Positions 1-5,815 are shown, numbered from the stretch's first letter. The stretch is 5,914 nt of DNA from Oscillospiraceae bacterium (GCA_902796535.1 CADBPL010000253.1:1-5914); one strand, 5' to 3'. Program-made: numbers and translations. The notes: a model not told the origin generated them from the sequence alone.

Positions 1-566
1 ATCTCTTTCATGCCATCCAGAACCAGCGACCGGACAGCCGCCCGGGACGGGTCAAAATATGTGCCGCTTTCGGTTTGGCCGACGCAGGCCTGATAGGCGG
101 TCAGCCGCTCGGGCAGCGCTTCGAGCGACGAATAGGAAACACGGTAGGGATTGACCCACGCGTGGAGCCAAAGCCCCTGCCGATGCGCCGTTTCGACCAT
201 GACCGCCAGCGGGTCAAAGCGCGGGGTCTTCTTGTTCTTATCCACACACAAAACGGACCAGTCAAAAAGCTCGGAGGGATAAAACGCGTCGCAGAACGGG
301 CGCACCTGCACAAACAGCGTGTTGACGCCCTTCGCCGCGCAGCGCTCGGCCACCTGTTCAAACTTGGCGCGAAACACTGCCTCGCCCGGCTCTTTGAGCA
401 TGGCGCTGAGTTCATAACAGGTCAGCCAAACCGCATGGATCGGTTCGGTCGACGCCGCAGGCATCGCGGTCGTTTCCGGCGCCTCTTTGTCTGTTGGTTC
501 TTTCGCTGCCGAAGCACAGCCGCCCAGCAGCAGCAGGGTCAACAGCAAAATCATGATTCTTTTCAT
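1..566 (-). CDS. GHL10-type glycoside-hydrolase-like lipoprotein (DUF187/YngK family), 3' part missing
   Basis: The window holds the first 188 codons; the rest lies beyond the left edge. The protein opens with a lipoprotein signal: MKRIM, a leucine-rich core (residues 6-14) and lipobox LGGC with Cys17 as the expected lipidated residue. A short Thr/Pro/Glu-rich linker (about 18-42) follows, so the enzyme should be anchored outside the membrane. From residue 44 it matches the GHL10 (pfam02638) start: HAVWLTCYELS, then GVNTLFVQVRP (80-90), DAFYPSEL (93-100), FDPLAVMVETAHRQGL (118-132), the conserved LHAWVNPYRVS (134-144) and FDPSRAAVRS (171-180). Members have a TIM-barrel fold and are thought to act on polysaccharide or peptidoglycan-type glycans, but the substrate here is unknown. 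The start is supported by an AAGGA motif at 576-580, about 9 bases upstream. It is divergent from the DUF1294 gene, and I found no convincing promoter for it. Confidence 0.88.
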   Translation of the reverse strand, partial: MKRIMILLLTLLLLGGCASAAKEPTDKEAPETTAMPAASTEPIHAVWLTCYELSAMLKEPGEAVFRAKFEQVAERCAAKGVNTLFVQVRPFCDAFYPSELFDWSVLCVDKNKKTPRFDPLAVMVETAHRQGLWLHAWVNPYRVSYSSLEALPERLTAYQACVGQTESGTYFDPSRAAVRSLVLDGMKE

Positions 567-601
567 CTGCGATCTTCCTTTAAACAATACCGCACGAAGG
601 A

Positions 602-630
602 TTGACACAGCGCGGTTTTGCGGTTAAAAT
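602..630 (+). promoter_or_regulatory. Sigma-A type promoter for the DUF1294 gene
   Basis: A perfect -35 TTGACA (602-607) and a -10 TAAAAT (625-630, one mismatch to TATAAT) are separated by exactly 17 bases. Transcription would start near 637, giving an untranslated leader of about 80 bases before the start codon at 717. The promoter sits within the upstream region of the divergent lipoprotein gene. The hexamers and spacing are seen directly; activity is inferred. Confidence 0.75.
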
Positions 631-663
631 GGTTACGATCCGGGCAGAGCCGATGATCAGCGT

Positions 664-696
664 CAGGGCAGCGCCGCACAATCGGGGCGTTGCCTG
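664..696 (+). promoter_or_regulatory. Leader hairpin upstream of the DUF1294 ribosome binding site
   Basis: GGCAGCGCC (667-675) pairs with GGCGTTGCC (686-694) through eight Watson-Crick pairs and one G-U pair, around a 10-base loop. CA (664-665) and TG (695-696) extend the stem past a bulged G. It ends 7 bases before the AAGGAGAG ribosome binding site (704-711) and has no U-tract, so it is not an intrinsic terminator. It could stabilise the mRNA or affect translation, or be a by-product of GC-rich sequence. The pairing is visible; the role is not. Confidence 0.35.
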
Positions 697-716
697 CATG
701 AAAAAGGAGAGAGCGC

Positions 717-995
717 ATGAAACCGGTCGTACCAGCAGCCCTCATTTATTCTGCGGCGGTCTCCGTCGGTTCCGTGCTGATCACGGTGCTCGACAAAATC
801 GCCGCGCGGCGCCACGCCTGGCGCATACCGGAACGCACGCTGCTCCTGCTCGGCGCACTCGGCGGCGCGCCGGCCATGCTGCTGACGATGCTGCTCATCC
901 GCCACAAGACCCGCCACCTCAAGTTTATGCTCGGCCTGCCGCTGCTCATTCTTTTGCAGTGCGCCGCGGTCATTCTGATTCTGCGGATCAGTTAA
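717..995 (+). CDS. DUF1294 small integral membrane protein
   Basis: This 92-residue protein of unknown function matches the DUF1294 family along its full length. The family hallmark appears as DK at 26-27, then WRIPERTLLLLGALGG (35-50) and RHKTRHLKF (62-70). Three hydrophobic stretches, at about 5-25, 41-61 and 72-90, suggest three membrane segments, with basic loops between them (RRHAWR and IRHKTRHLK) likely on the cytoplasmic side. The length is typical for the family. The start is fixed by a strong AAGGAGAG (704-711) five bases upstream; the ATG at 698 is in another frame and lacks a site. The gene has its own promoter (602-630) and a hairpin terminator just downstream, so it is probably monocistronic. 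The family assignment is strong, but no biochemical role is established that I can name. Confidence 0.88.
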   Translation: MKPVVPAALIYSAAVSVGSVLITVLDKIAARRHAWRIPERTLLLLGALGGAPAMLLTMLLIRHKTRHLKFMLGLPLLILLQCAAVILILRIS

Positions 996-1014
996 AACAA
1001 TTCAAAAATAACGG

Positions 1015-1074
1015 AAACGGCTGCTCTACGCCCGCACAAATGTTGTGGACATAGAGCAGCCGTTTAAGCTTTTT
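1015..1074. terminator. Bidirectional intrinsic terminator between converging genes
   Basis: AAACGGCTGCTCTA (1015-1028) is perfectly repeated in inverted form as TAGAGCAGCCGTTT (1052-1065), a 14-bp stem. The 23-base loop can itself pair CACAA (1035-1039) with TTGTG (1043-1047). On the plus strand the stem is followed by AAGCTTTTT; on the minus strand it is followed, after CCGTTA, by a run of five Ts. It starts 19 bases after the DUF1294 stop and ends at the exonuclease stop codon, so it fits termination of both transcripts. Confidence 0.8.
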
Positions 1075-1927
1075 ATTCCGCCTGCTGCGGTACGATTTCA
1101 GCTGCGGTTTTCTTAACGTCGATATGGTCATACATGCGCATGAACCGCACGGAGACTTTGGTTTGCGTATGACAGGTGGGGCACTCAAAAACGGCGCGGA
1201 AAAAGCGGTTGGAATATTTCCATTCCGTTCTGCGCACGGCGTTGACGCCGCATTTGGGGCATTGATAAGCCAACTGTTTTTTGTCGATCAACGGGTTTCT
1301 GATGTTGCTGATCGGGTGCGGCTTGAATGCGAGCTTGGCGTAAAAATCGGTGCCGCAGGTTTGAACATATTCCTGCAGATCGTCAAAATCAAACACCTTG
1401 CGGAAGCATTCCGCGCTCAATTCGCTGTCGGCCAGCGCACGGTGGTGAGAATACGCGTCCGCATCGATGCCCAGCAGCTCCGCCGCGCGGCTGAGCCCGA
1501 TCTGCTGCCCTTTGTCGGTTTGGAGCTTGCGCTGCACAAAGGGCTGCAAGTCAACGTAATTCGACAAAAAGGGAATATAGGTGATCCCGTTGAGGTATTT
1601 GTAGTTTTCGATCAGCACCCGGATATCGCCGTTGCCCCAGCTGAGCAGCACCGTCGGCTCCGACCCGATCCATTTTCGCAGTGTGGAAAACACGTAGGTG
1701 AACGGTTCGCCGCCCTGCACGTCGTCGTTGGTGATGTTCGTCAGCTTTTTGACGCTGCCTCGCAGGCGTTTGCCGATGCTCGGACGAATGAAGCTGGAAA
1801 ATGTGTCGACCTCTTCCAGCCGCCCGTTGAGCTTCACAGCGCCGATCTCGATGATCTCGTTGATAAACCCGTGAATCTTACGGCCGTAAACGTTGTTCCA
1901 TTCCAGGTCCAGAATCACATATTGCAT
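1073..1927 (-). CDS. DEDDh-family 3'-5' exonuclease with C-terminal zinc ribbon
   Basis: This 284-residue protein has an RNase T / DNA polymerase III epsilon-type exonuclease domain at about residues 1-180. The ExoI motif is VILDLEW with metal ligands Asp7 and Glu9. The third ligand is probably Asp101 in SWGNGDIRVL, and ExoIII is HRALADSE, giving general base His162 and Asp167 (HxAxxD, the DEDDh subtype). These enzymes remove nucleotides from 3' ends of DNA or RNA using two metal ions; which substrate applies here cannot be read from sequence. After a linker, residues 223-252 hold CPKC and CPTCH (Cys223, 226, 249, 252), a four-cysteine zinc ribbon with basic and aromatic residues between the pairs, likely for nucleic acid or protein binding. 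The first domain resembles KapD-like sporulation inhibitors, but the ribbon is extra. AAAGGGGGTGA lies 10 bases before the ATG. It follows the WYL regulator by 50 bases with no terminator, so co-transcription is likely. Confidence 0.9.
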   Translation of the reverse strand: MQYVILDLEWNNVYGRKIHGFINEIIEIGAVKLNGRLEEVDTFSSFIRPSIGKRLRGSVKKLTNITNDDVQGGEPFTYVFSTLRKWIGSEPTVLLSWGNGDIRVLIENYKYLNGITYIPFLSNYVDLQPFVQRKLQTDKGQQIGLSRAAELLGIDADAYSHHRALADSELSAECFRKVFDFDDLQEYVQTCGTDFYAKLAFKPHPISNIRNPLIDKKQLAYQCPKCGVNAVRRTEWKYSNRFFRAVFECPTCHTQTKVSVRFMRMYDHIDVKKTAAEIVPQQAE

Positions 1928-1937
1928 ACTGTGCTAT

Positions 1938-1953
1938 TCACCCCCTTTCGGGT
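1938..1953 (-). promoter_or_regulatory. Ribosome binding site of the exonuclease, within a small possible hairpin
   Basis: On the minus strand AAAGGGGGTGA (1938-1948) is a strong Shine-Dalgarno match, 10 bases before the ATG. The preceding ACCC (1950-1953) can pair with GGGT inside it, or CCC with GGG around a GAAA tetraloop, partly masking the site. The match is clear; any regulatory use of such a short stem is speculative. Confidence 0.5.
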
Positions 1954-1977
1954 ATTTATTGATGGTGCATGATTGCC

Positions 1978-2982
1978 TTAATCCTGATATTGACAAAGCA
2001 GGCTTTCCACCCGGCGGCAGACCGATTCCCGCAGTTCCTGCGGCGCCAGGATCTCAATGCGGCCGCCGTACTGCATCACCCAGGAAATAAAGCCCTCGCC
2101 GGTGATGACGTTGACGGAAACAGTGAAATTATCGGCGTTGCGCGAAACGATCGCCGTATCGTTGCCAAAGCGGTCAAGGATCTCTTCCAGAATCGAATTG
2201 GCGCAGCGCATGGTGACCCGCTGCTCGACGCCGGAAAACATATTGAATAGCTTTTGTTCGTAATCTGCGGAATCAAAGGTGTCTTCATATTCGCACACCT
2301 CGGCAAACGGCCGCGCCGGCCGGTCGAGGATCTTCACCTTTTTGATGCGGTCGATGCGTGTGTGCATCAGGTTGTTGTAGCGGTTGTTGTTGCTGATGAG
2401 ATAATAATGGTCGTTTGACCAGATCAGCGCATAGGGGCTCACGGCAAAGGAACGTTCCGTGATTTTGATCGACAGATCCTTCGCCACATAGTGGTGGTAG
2501 TAGAAAAAGCTCACCTGCTTTTTGTCGCAGATCGCGCGGTAGAGCAGGTCGATGTTGTAGTATACCTCTTCATTCCTGCCCTTGTTGGCGGAATGGATAT
2601 AGACCTTGTCGAGCATTTTTTCGGCGACCGGCTTGCTGAGCAGGCCGCAGATTTTTTGCACCAGCTCGTTGCTTTTTTTGGCCGTGATGAAGCGGGCAGT
2701 CTGCACCGCGTCGATCATCAGCCGTGCCTCCGCCTCCTGAAATTCCCGGCTGGCCAGAAAAAAGCCCTTGCTGCTGCCCCGGGAACAGAGAATATCGTAG
2801 CCGGATTCGCGCAGCGCCTCAATATCGGAATAGATCGCCTTGCGTTCGGCAACGATCCCCTGCTGCGCCAGATAGTCGCAGATCTCAACAGCAGAAAACG
2901 TGTGCTCCTCGTCGGTGTATTCCTTAAAAAACGCGGCGAGCGCAAGCAGCCTGCGCTTGCTGTTGTTGGCGCCCTTTTCCAA
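1978..2982 (-). CDS. HTH-WYL domain transcriptional regulator (YafY/PafC-like)
   Basis: This 334-residue cytosolic DNA-binding regulator has three parts. A winged helix-turn-helix (about 8-75) includes TDEEHTFSAVEICDYL and the likely recognition segment AERKAIYSDIEALRESGYDI. A WYL domain follows (about 140-220), in which the namesake motif reads YYL (193-195, in NDHYYLIS), with the usual SPYAL before it and HTRIDRI (207-213, Arg209) after. A C-terminal WCX extension (about 250-330) carries VTMRCANSILEEILDRFG and the GRIEILAPQELRE segment. WYL proteins sense ligands; some, such as DriD, bind single-stranded DNA, and others control DNA repair or phage defence. No ligand can be assigned here. 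The start is TTG, chosen because AGGGGG lies 10 bases upstream; the ATG at 2989 is out of frame. It heads a probable operon with the exonuclease and has a palindrome in its own promoter, suggesting autorepression. Confidence 0.9.
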   Translation of the reverse strand: MEKGANNSKRRLLALAAFFKEYTDEEHTFSAVEICDYLAQQGIVAERKAIYSDIEALRESGYDILCSRGSSKGFFLASREFQEAEARLMIDAVQTARFITAKKSNELVQKICGLLSKPVAEKMLDKVYIHSANKGRNEEVYYNIDLLYRAICDKKQVSFFYYHHYVAKDLSIKITERSFAVSPYALIWSNDHYYLISNNNRYNNLMHTRIDRIKKVKILDRPARPFAEVCEYEDTFDSADYEQKLFNMFSGVEQRVTMRCANSILEEILDRFGNDTAIVSRNADNFTVSVNVITGEGFISWVMQYGGRIEILAPQELRESVCRRVESLLCQYQD

Positions 2983-2992
2983 TGCGCATACG

Positions 2993-2998
2993 CCCCCT
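2993..2998 (-). promoter_or_regulatory. Ribosome binding site that fixes the TTG start of the WYL regulator
   Basis: AGGGGG on the minus strand lies 10 bases before TTG (2980-2982), which opens the frame of the helix-turn-helix domain. The only nearby ATG (2987-2989) is in a different frame and just 3 bases from this site. No in-frame ATG precedes the conserved N-terminal domain. Confidence 0.7.
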
Positions 2999-3013
2999 AT
3001 GATAATCTAATTC

Positions 3014-3043
3014 ATTATACCGTTAACAGTATAGGCTTGTCAA
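3014..3043 (-). promoter_or_regulatory. Consensus sigma-A promoter of the WYL-exonuclease unit
   Basis: Read on the minus strand, a perfect -35 TTGACA (3038-3043) and a perfect -10 TATAAT (3014-3019) are separated by 18 bases. Transcription would start near 3007, leaving a leader of about 25 bases with the ribosome binding site at 2993-2998. Such a strong core promoter in front of a regulator usually implies repression, which the palindrome in its spacer could provide. Confidence 0.85.
3016..3033. promoter_or_regulatory. Likely operator: 18-bp near-palindrome in the promoter spacer
   Basis: The plus strand reads TATACCGTTAACAGTATA, an inverted repeat of form TATACnGTTAACnGTATA in which eight of nine symmetric pairs match. 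It fills most of the spacer and overlaps four bases of the -10 element. A protein bound here would block RNA polymerase. The WYL protein encoded just downstream is the natural candidate, but this is inferred from position. I saw no second copy in the window. Confidence 0.65.
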
Positions 3044-3096
3044 TCTTTTCTCAGTAATTCTTGTCGGTATCTGTTTAATTATTCTCTGCAAGACAA

Positions 3097-3133
3097 CCGG
3101 CACAGGGGATCCGCAGGGATCGTCCTGTGCCGG
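3097..3133 (-). terminator. GC-rich hairpin, probable terminator of the GH3 transcript
   Basis: CCGGCACAGG (3097-3106) pairs perfectly with CCTGTGCCGG (3124-3133). Inside, after a small internal loop, GATCC (3108-3112) pairs with GGATC (3117-3121) around a GCAG loop, giving 15 pairs in all. It lies 51 bases after the GH3 stop and 53 bases before the -35 of the next unit. The minus strand continues TTGTCTTGC, a weak U-tract, so termination may be incomplete or the stem may mainly protect the mRNA 3' end. Confidence 0.55.
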
Positions 3134-3184
3134 CAGATGCTGTGTGATGAGATCAGCAATTCTTTGTTTATCAAGCAAAAAGCA

Positions 3185-5377
3185 TTATAGATCGCTCCGC
3201 AGGAGCTGACCGGCGCGCACCGTCACTTCAAATGAGAAGGCGATCTCCTCCGACGACGTGCCGAGCAGGAGCGTATGCGCCCCGTCATGCAGCCCGTATT
3301 GCAGCTTACGGTCATAATAGCAAAACGCGTCGCTGTCCAGCCGGAGCGATACACGCCTGGTTTCACCCGCCGCCAACGAAACGCGGGTATAGGCCTTCAG
3401 CTCCTTCACCGGGCGCACGACCTCGCAGTCATGCGAACCGAGATAGAGCTGCACCACCTGTGTGCCCGCCCGCTCGCCGGTGTTGGTCACGTCACAAGCA
3501 ACGTCTGCGCCGCCCTGCGCCACACGCATTTCGGCGTTTGACAGCGCAAAGGTCGTGTAGCTCAGACCGAAGCCGAAGGGATAGAGCGGTTTGCCGTCGT
3601 TGTCGCAATAGGCGTAGCCGCGGCCGGAGGGCTTGTGGGCGTAAAACAAAGGCAGCTGCCCTACGCTTTTGGGGATGGTGATGGGCAGCTTCGCCGACGG
3701 GTTCGTTTCACCAAACAGAATTTCCGTCAGCGCCCGGGCGCCCTGTTCCCCGGCATACCACGATTCGATCACGGCTTTTGCCTGACCGATCCACGCCGTC
3801 ATATCGATCGGCGCCCCGTTTTGTAATAGGATGACCGCGTTCGGGTCGATGGCGCACAGGCGCTGAATGGAGGCCTCCTGATCGTCTTGGATCTCCTGCG
3901 TCGCCTCATCCACGATCAGGCCGCCCTCCTGCGGCCGGTTTTTGTGAACCGTCACCGAAGGCAGGCGCAGATCGCTGCGGTCACTCCCCTCGCCCTCCAC
4001 AATGGCGGTAAAATAGAGGTTGACGTCGCAGGTGGGCGCGATTGTTTCGATCTCTTCGCTTTCGCCGAAAATCACTTCCGCGTCGCTGTCGAAATACGCT
4101 TTCAGCGCTTCCAGCGGCGTCGGCGCATCCTCCCCCTGCCACGGCGTTCCATAGGGGCCTGAATAGTTGGAGCCGATGGGGATGAGGTTGGCGCTTTGGC
4201 CAAACACGCCGACGCGCCGGACAGCGGCGCGCGCCAGCGGCAGCACGCCTTCATTCTTCAGCAAAACGATCGTTTCCCGCGCCGCCTCCAGCGCCAGCTG
4301 TTTATGCGCTTCGCAGCGCACGAGCGCATCGGCGGCGTCCGGGTCGCAGAACGGTTTCTCAAACAAACCGAGCTTCAGCTTTGCTTTTATCAGGCGCAGC
4401 ACGTTGCAATCCAGCTCCGCCTCGGTCAGATAGCCCTTGTCAAGCGCCTCCTTGACGGTGGAAAAGCTGTTAAAGGGCAAAATCACATCCAGCCCTGCTT
4501 TCAGCGCCATTGCCGCCGCCTGCGCTTCGGAACCGGCGCAGCGGTGCGCCGTTTGAATGCCCTGCACGCCGGAATAATCCGATACCACAAAGCCGTCAAA
4601 GCCCCATTCCTCGCGCAGAATGTCGGTCAGCAGCCTCTCATTGGCAGAACAGGGCACGCCCTCCCACGCGTTGTAAGCCGCCATGACGGATTGGGCGCCC
4701 GCGTCAAAGCAGGCCTTGAAGGGCGGCAAAAACACCTCGCGCATGGTGCGCTCGCTCGTTTCGGAATAATTGGAATCGCGGCCGCCCGCCGCGTAATTGT
4801 CGGCAAAATGCTTCGGGGTTGCGATCACACCGTTGTTTTGCAGGCCGCGGCACATGGCAGCGCCCAGATCCCCTGAAAGCCGCACGTCCTCGCCGAAGGT
4901 CTCCACCGTGCGCCCCCAGCGGCAATCGCGCGCCAGATTGACCACAGGAGAAAACACCTGCCGCACGCCGACTGCGGCGCATTCCGCGCCGATGACGCTG
5001 CCGACACGCTCCACCAGCGCCGGATCAAACGACGACGCCAGCGCGATGGGCTGCGGAAAATTCGTGCCCATCCCCCACTGCGCGCCGTGCAGCGCCTCGC
5101 CGTTTTCGATGGGCGGTATACGGTGCGGCTGCGCTTCGATCGAGCGGCGCATATCCTCGTTGATCTGCGCCGCGACCTGTGAAGGGGCGGCCGGAGTTTC
5201 GCGGCGATAGTGCATAAAGTGACCCGGGTTGCGATAGCTGCCGTGCAGCGGGTCGCGCTTTTTTTCATAAGTTTCGTCCACGTTAAAAAGCATTTCGGCC
5301 GTGACCTGATAGATTTTTTCTTCCAGCGTCATCTGCCTGAGCATTTGTTCTGCACGTTGTTCAATTGTTTGATCCAT
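3185..5377 (-). CDS. Glycoside hydrolase family 3 glycosidase (beta-glucosidase/beta-xylosidase type), cytosolic
   Basis: This 730-residue enzyme is complete and has no signal peptide, so it should cleave imported oligosaccharides or glycosides inside the cell. The TIM-barrel domain (about 10-340) shows ENGEALHG (91-98), RWGRTVETFGED (153-164), KHF (189-191) and GFVVSDYSG with the predicted nucleophile Asp267. The alpha/beta sandwich (about 365-610) starts at TIVLLKNEGVLPL, and its GEGSDR motif places the likely acid/base at Glu463 by analogy with Thermotoga GH3 enzymes. It ends with PLYPFGFGLSYTTF. A fibronectin III-like domain follows (about 617-720: VACDVTNTGERAGTQVVQLYLG, RPVKELKAY). There is no PA14 insert. 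The ATG at 5377 has GGGAGG (5386-5391) 8 bases upstream. An in-frame start at 5437 would add 20 poorly conserved residues and overlap the upstream gene. It follows the pyrophosphatase-like gene by 34 bases. Exact substrate is not assignable. Confidence 0.93.
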   Translation of the reverse strand: MDQTIEQRAEQMLRQMTLEEKIYQVTAEMLFNVDETYEKKRDPLHGSYRNPGHFMHYRRETPAAPSQVAAQINEDMRRSIEAQPHRIPPIENGEALHGAQWGMGTNFPQPIALASSFDPALVERVGSVIGAECAAVGVRQVFSPVVNLARDCRWGRTVETFGEDVRLSGDLGAAMCRGLQNNGVIATPKHFADNYAAGGRDSNYSETSERTMREVFLPPFKACFDAGAQSVMAAYNAWEGVPCSANERLLTDILREEWGFDGFVVSDYSGVQGIQTAHRCAGSEAQAAAMALKAGLDVILPFNSFSTVKEALDKGYLTEAELDCNVLRLIKAKLKLGLFEKPFCDPDAADALVRCEAHKQLALEAARETIVLLKNEGVLPLARAAVRRVGVFGQSANLIPIGSNYSGPYGTPWQGEDAPTPLEALKAYFDSDAEVIFGESEEIETIAPTCDVNLYFTAIVEGEGSDRSDLRLPSVTVHKNRPQEGGLIVDEATQEIQDDQEASIQRLCAIDPNAVILLQNGAPIDMTAWIGQAKAVIESWYAGEQGARALTEILFGETNPSAKLPITIPKSVGQLPLFYAHKPSGRGYAYCDNDGKPLYPFGFGLSYTTFALSNAEMRVAQGGADVACDVTNTGERAGTQVVQLYLGSHDCEVVRPVKELKAYTRVSLAAGETRRVSLRLDSDAFCYYDRKLQYGLHDGAHTLLLGTSSEEIAFSFEVTVRAGQLLRSDL

Positions 5378-5385
5378 GGTTTGAT

Positions 5386-5391
5386 CCTCCC
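5386..5391 (-). promoter_or_regulatory. Ribosome binding site that fixes the GH3 start
   Basis: GGGAGG on the minus strand, continuing as GGGAGGATC, lies 8 bases before the ATG at 5375-5377. It decides between this start and longer in-frame candidates that would run into the upstream coding region. Confidence 0.75.
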
Positions 5392-5411
5392 GGATTTTCA
5401 GTTCCGTCTGC

Positions 5412-5747
5412 TCATGATCGAATGAGCTTACCTTCAAAATACTGTTCCTGAAACCGGATCGCCTTCAGGATCGCCTCGTCGGACCAGTTACTGCCATCCA
5501 GCGAAACGATCCACTTATCCTCATTGTCATTCAGACGATGATAAACAGCGATCACGGTTCCTTCAAAATGCGTCAACGGTTTGTCCGCGCCCAGTACATA
5601 AACGTCCTGTTCTTCTCCGTCGCCCCCAATCACCCCGGAAACATAACCATAATTCACGGGATAAACCATTTCAGAATAGCGGGGGTGACAACTGCCAAGC
5701 GGACGATCTACGATCCCCCGCACGGTTTTTCCAATCATTGGGTACAT
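5412..5747 (-). CDS. Short family I inorganic pyrophosphatase-like protein
   Basis: This 111-residue soluble protein resembles short Firmicute proteins annotated as inorganic pyrophosphatases, which would hydrolyse pyrophosphate to phosphate. The visible pattern is IVDRPLGSCHP (12-22), YPVNYGYV (29-36, matching the NYGY stretch of family I enzymes), GDGEEQDVYVLG (42-53) and LNDNEDKW (72-79). The family I signature is DGDPxDV; here it is DGEEQDV, keeping Asp43 and Asp48 but with Glu45 in place of the central Asp. Asp77 and Lys78 may match the later Asp and Lys ligands. It is much shorter than the usual 170-200 residues and lacks most of the N-terminal strand and the C-terminal Tyr-Lys pair, so activity is uncertain. 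ATG at 5747 is preferred over TTG at 5750, which would be only 2 bases from GGAGGT (5753-5758). The GH3 gene follows by 34 bases. Confidence 0.8.
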   Translation of the reverse strand: MYPMIGKTVRGIVDRPLGSCHPRYSEMVYPVNYGYVSGVIGGDGEEQDVYVLGADKPLTHFEGTVIAVYHRLNDNEDKWIVSLDGSNWSDEAILKAIRFQEQYFEGKLIRS

Positions 5748-5752
5748 CAATG

Positions 5753-5758
5753 ACCTCC
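5753..5758 (-). promoter_or_regulatory. Ribosome binding site of the pyrophosphatase-like gene
   Basis: GGAGGT on the minus strand lies 5 bases before the ATG at 5745-5747. The directly preceding TTG (5748-5750) is in frame but too close to the site. I found no convincing -35/-10 pair upstream of it within the window. Confidence 0.65.
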
Positions 5759-5790
5759 ATTATGGCACAGGTTTGACTCGGTCAGCCTTT

Positions 5791-5815
5791 CAGCTGCCGC
5801 GGCTAACGCGGGCTG
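5791..5815. other. Small GC-rich inverted repeat in the right intergenic region
   Basis: CAGC (5791-5794) and CCGCG (5797-5801) pair with CGCGG (5807-5811) and GCTG (5812-5815) around a GCTAA loop, with a TG bulge on the left arm. Neither strand has a T-run after it, so it is not an intrinsic terminator. It may be a leader structure for the minus-strand pyrophosphatase-like gene or chance pairing. Confidence 0.3.

Noticed and set aside
75..605. Plus-strand 176-codon open frame opposite the lipoprotein gene
   Set aside because: The product is Arg/His/Gln-rich without recognisable motifs, whereas the minus strand gives a signal peptide and conserved GHL10 motifs.
567..660. Minus-strand promoter for the lipoprotein gene, such as TATTGT near 585-590
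   Set aside because: No acceptable -35 lies at the right spacing, and transcription would start within the ribosome binding site.
602..1054. Plus-strand frame overlapping the DUF1294 gene
   Set aside because: It begins inside the -35 element at a non-ATG codon and reads a low-complexity Arg/His product in an alternate frame of a clear membrane protein gene.
1124..1972. Plus-strand 282-codon open frame opposite the exonuclease
   Set aside because: It mirrors the exonuclease gene, has no ribosome binding site, and its translation resembles no family, while the minus strand carries full catalytic motifs.
2491..3057. Plus-strand 188-codon open frame opposite the WYL regulator
   Set aside because: It runs through the regulator's promoter and operator, lacks a ribosome binding site, and is an antisense shadow of a well-matched gene.
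4196..4876. Plus-strand 226-codon open frame opposite the GH3 gene
   Set aside because: It is a shadow of the GC-rich GH3 coding sequence with no ribosome binding site or family match.
5378..5437. Longer GH3 start giving 20 extra residues
   Set aside because: It would overlap the upstream gene and has no ribosome binding site at the right distance; the ATG at 5377 has GGGAGG 8 bases upstream.
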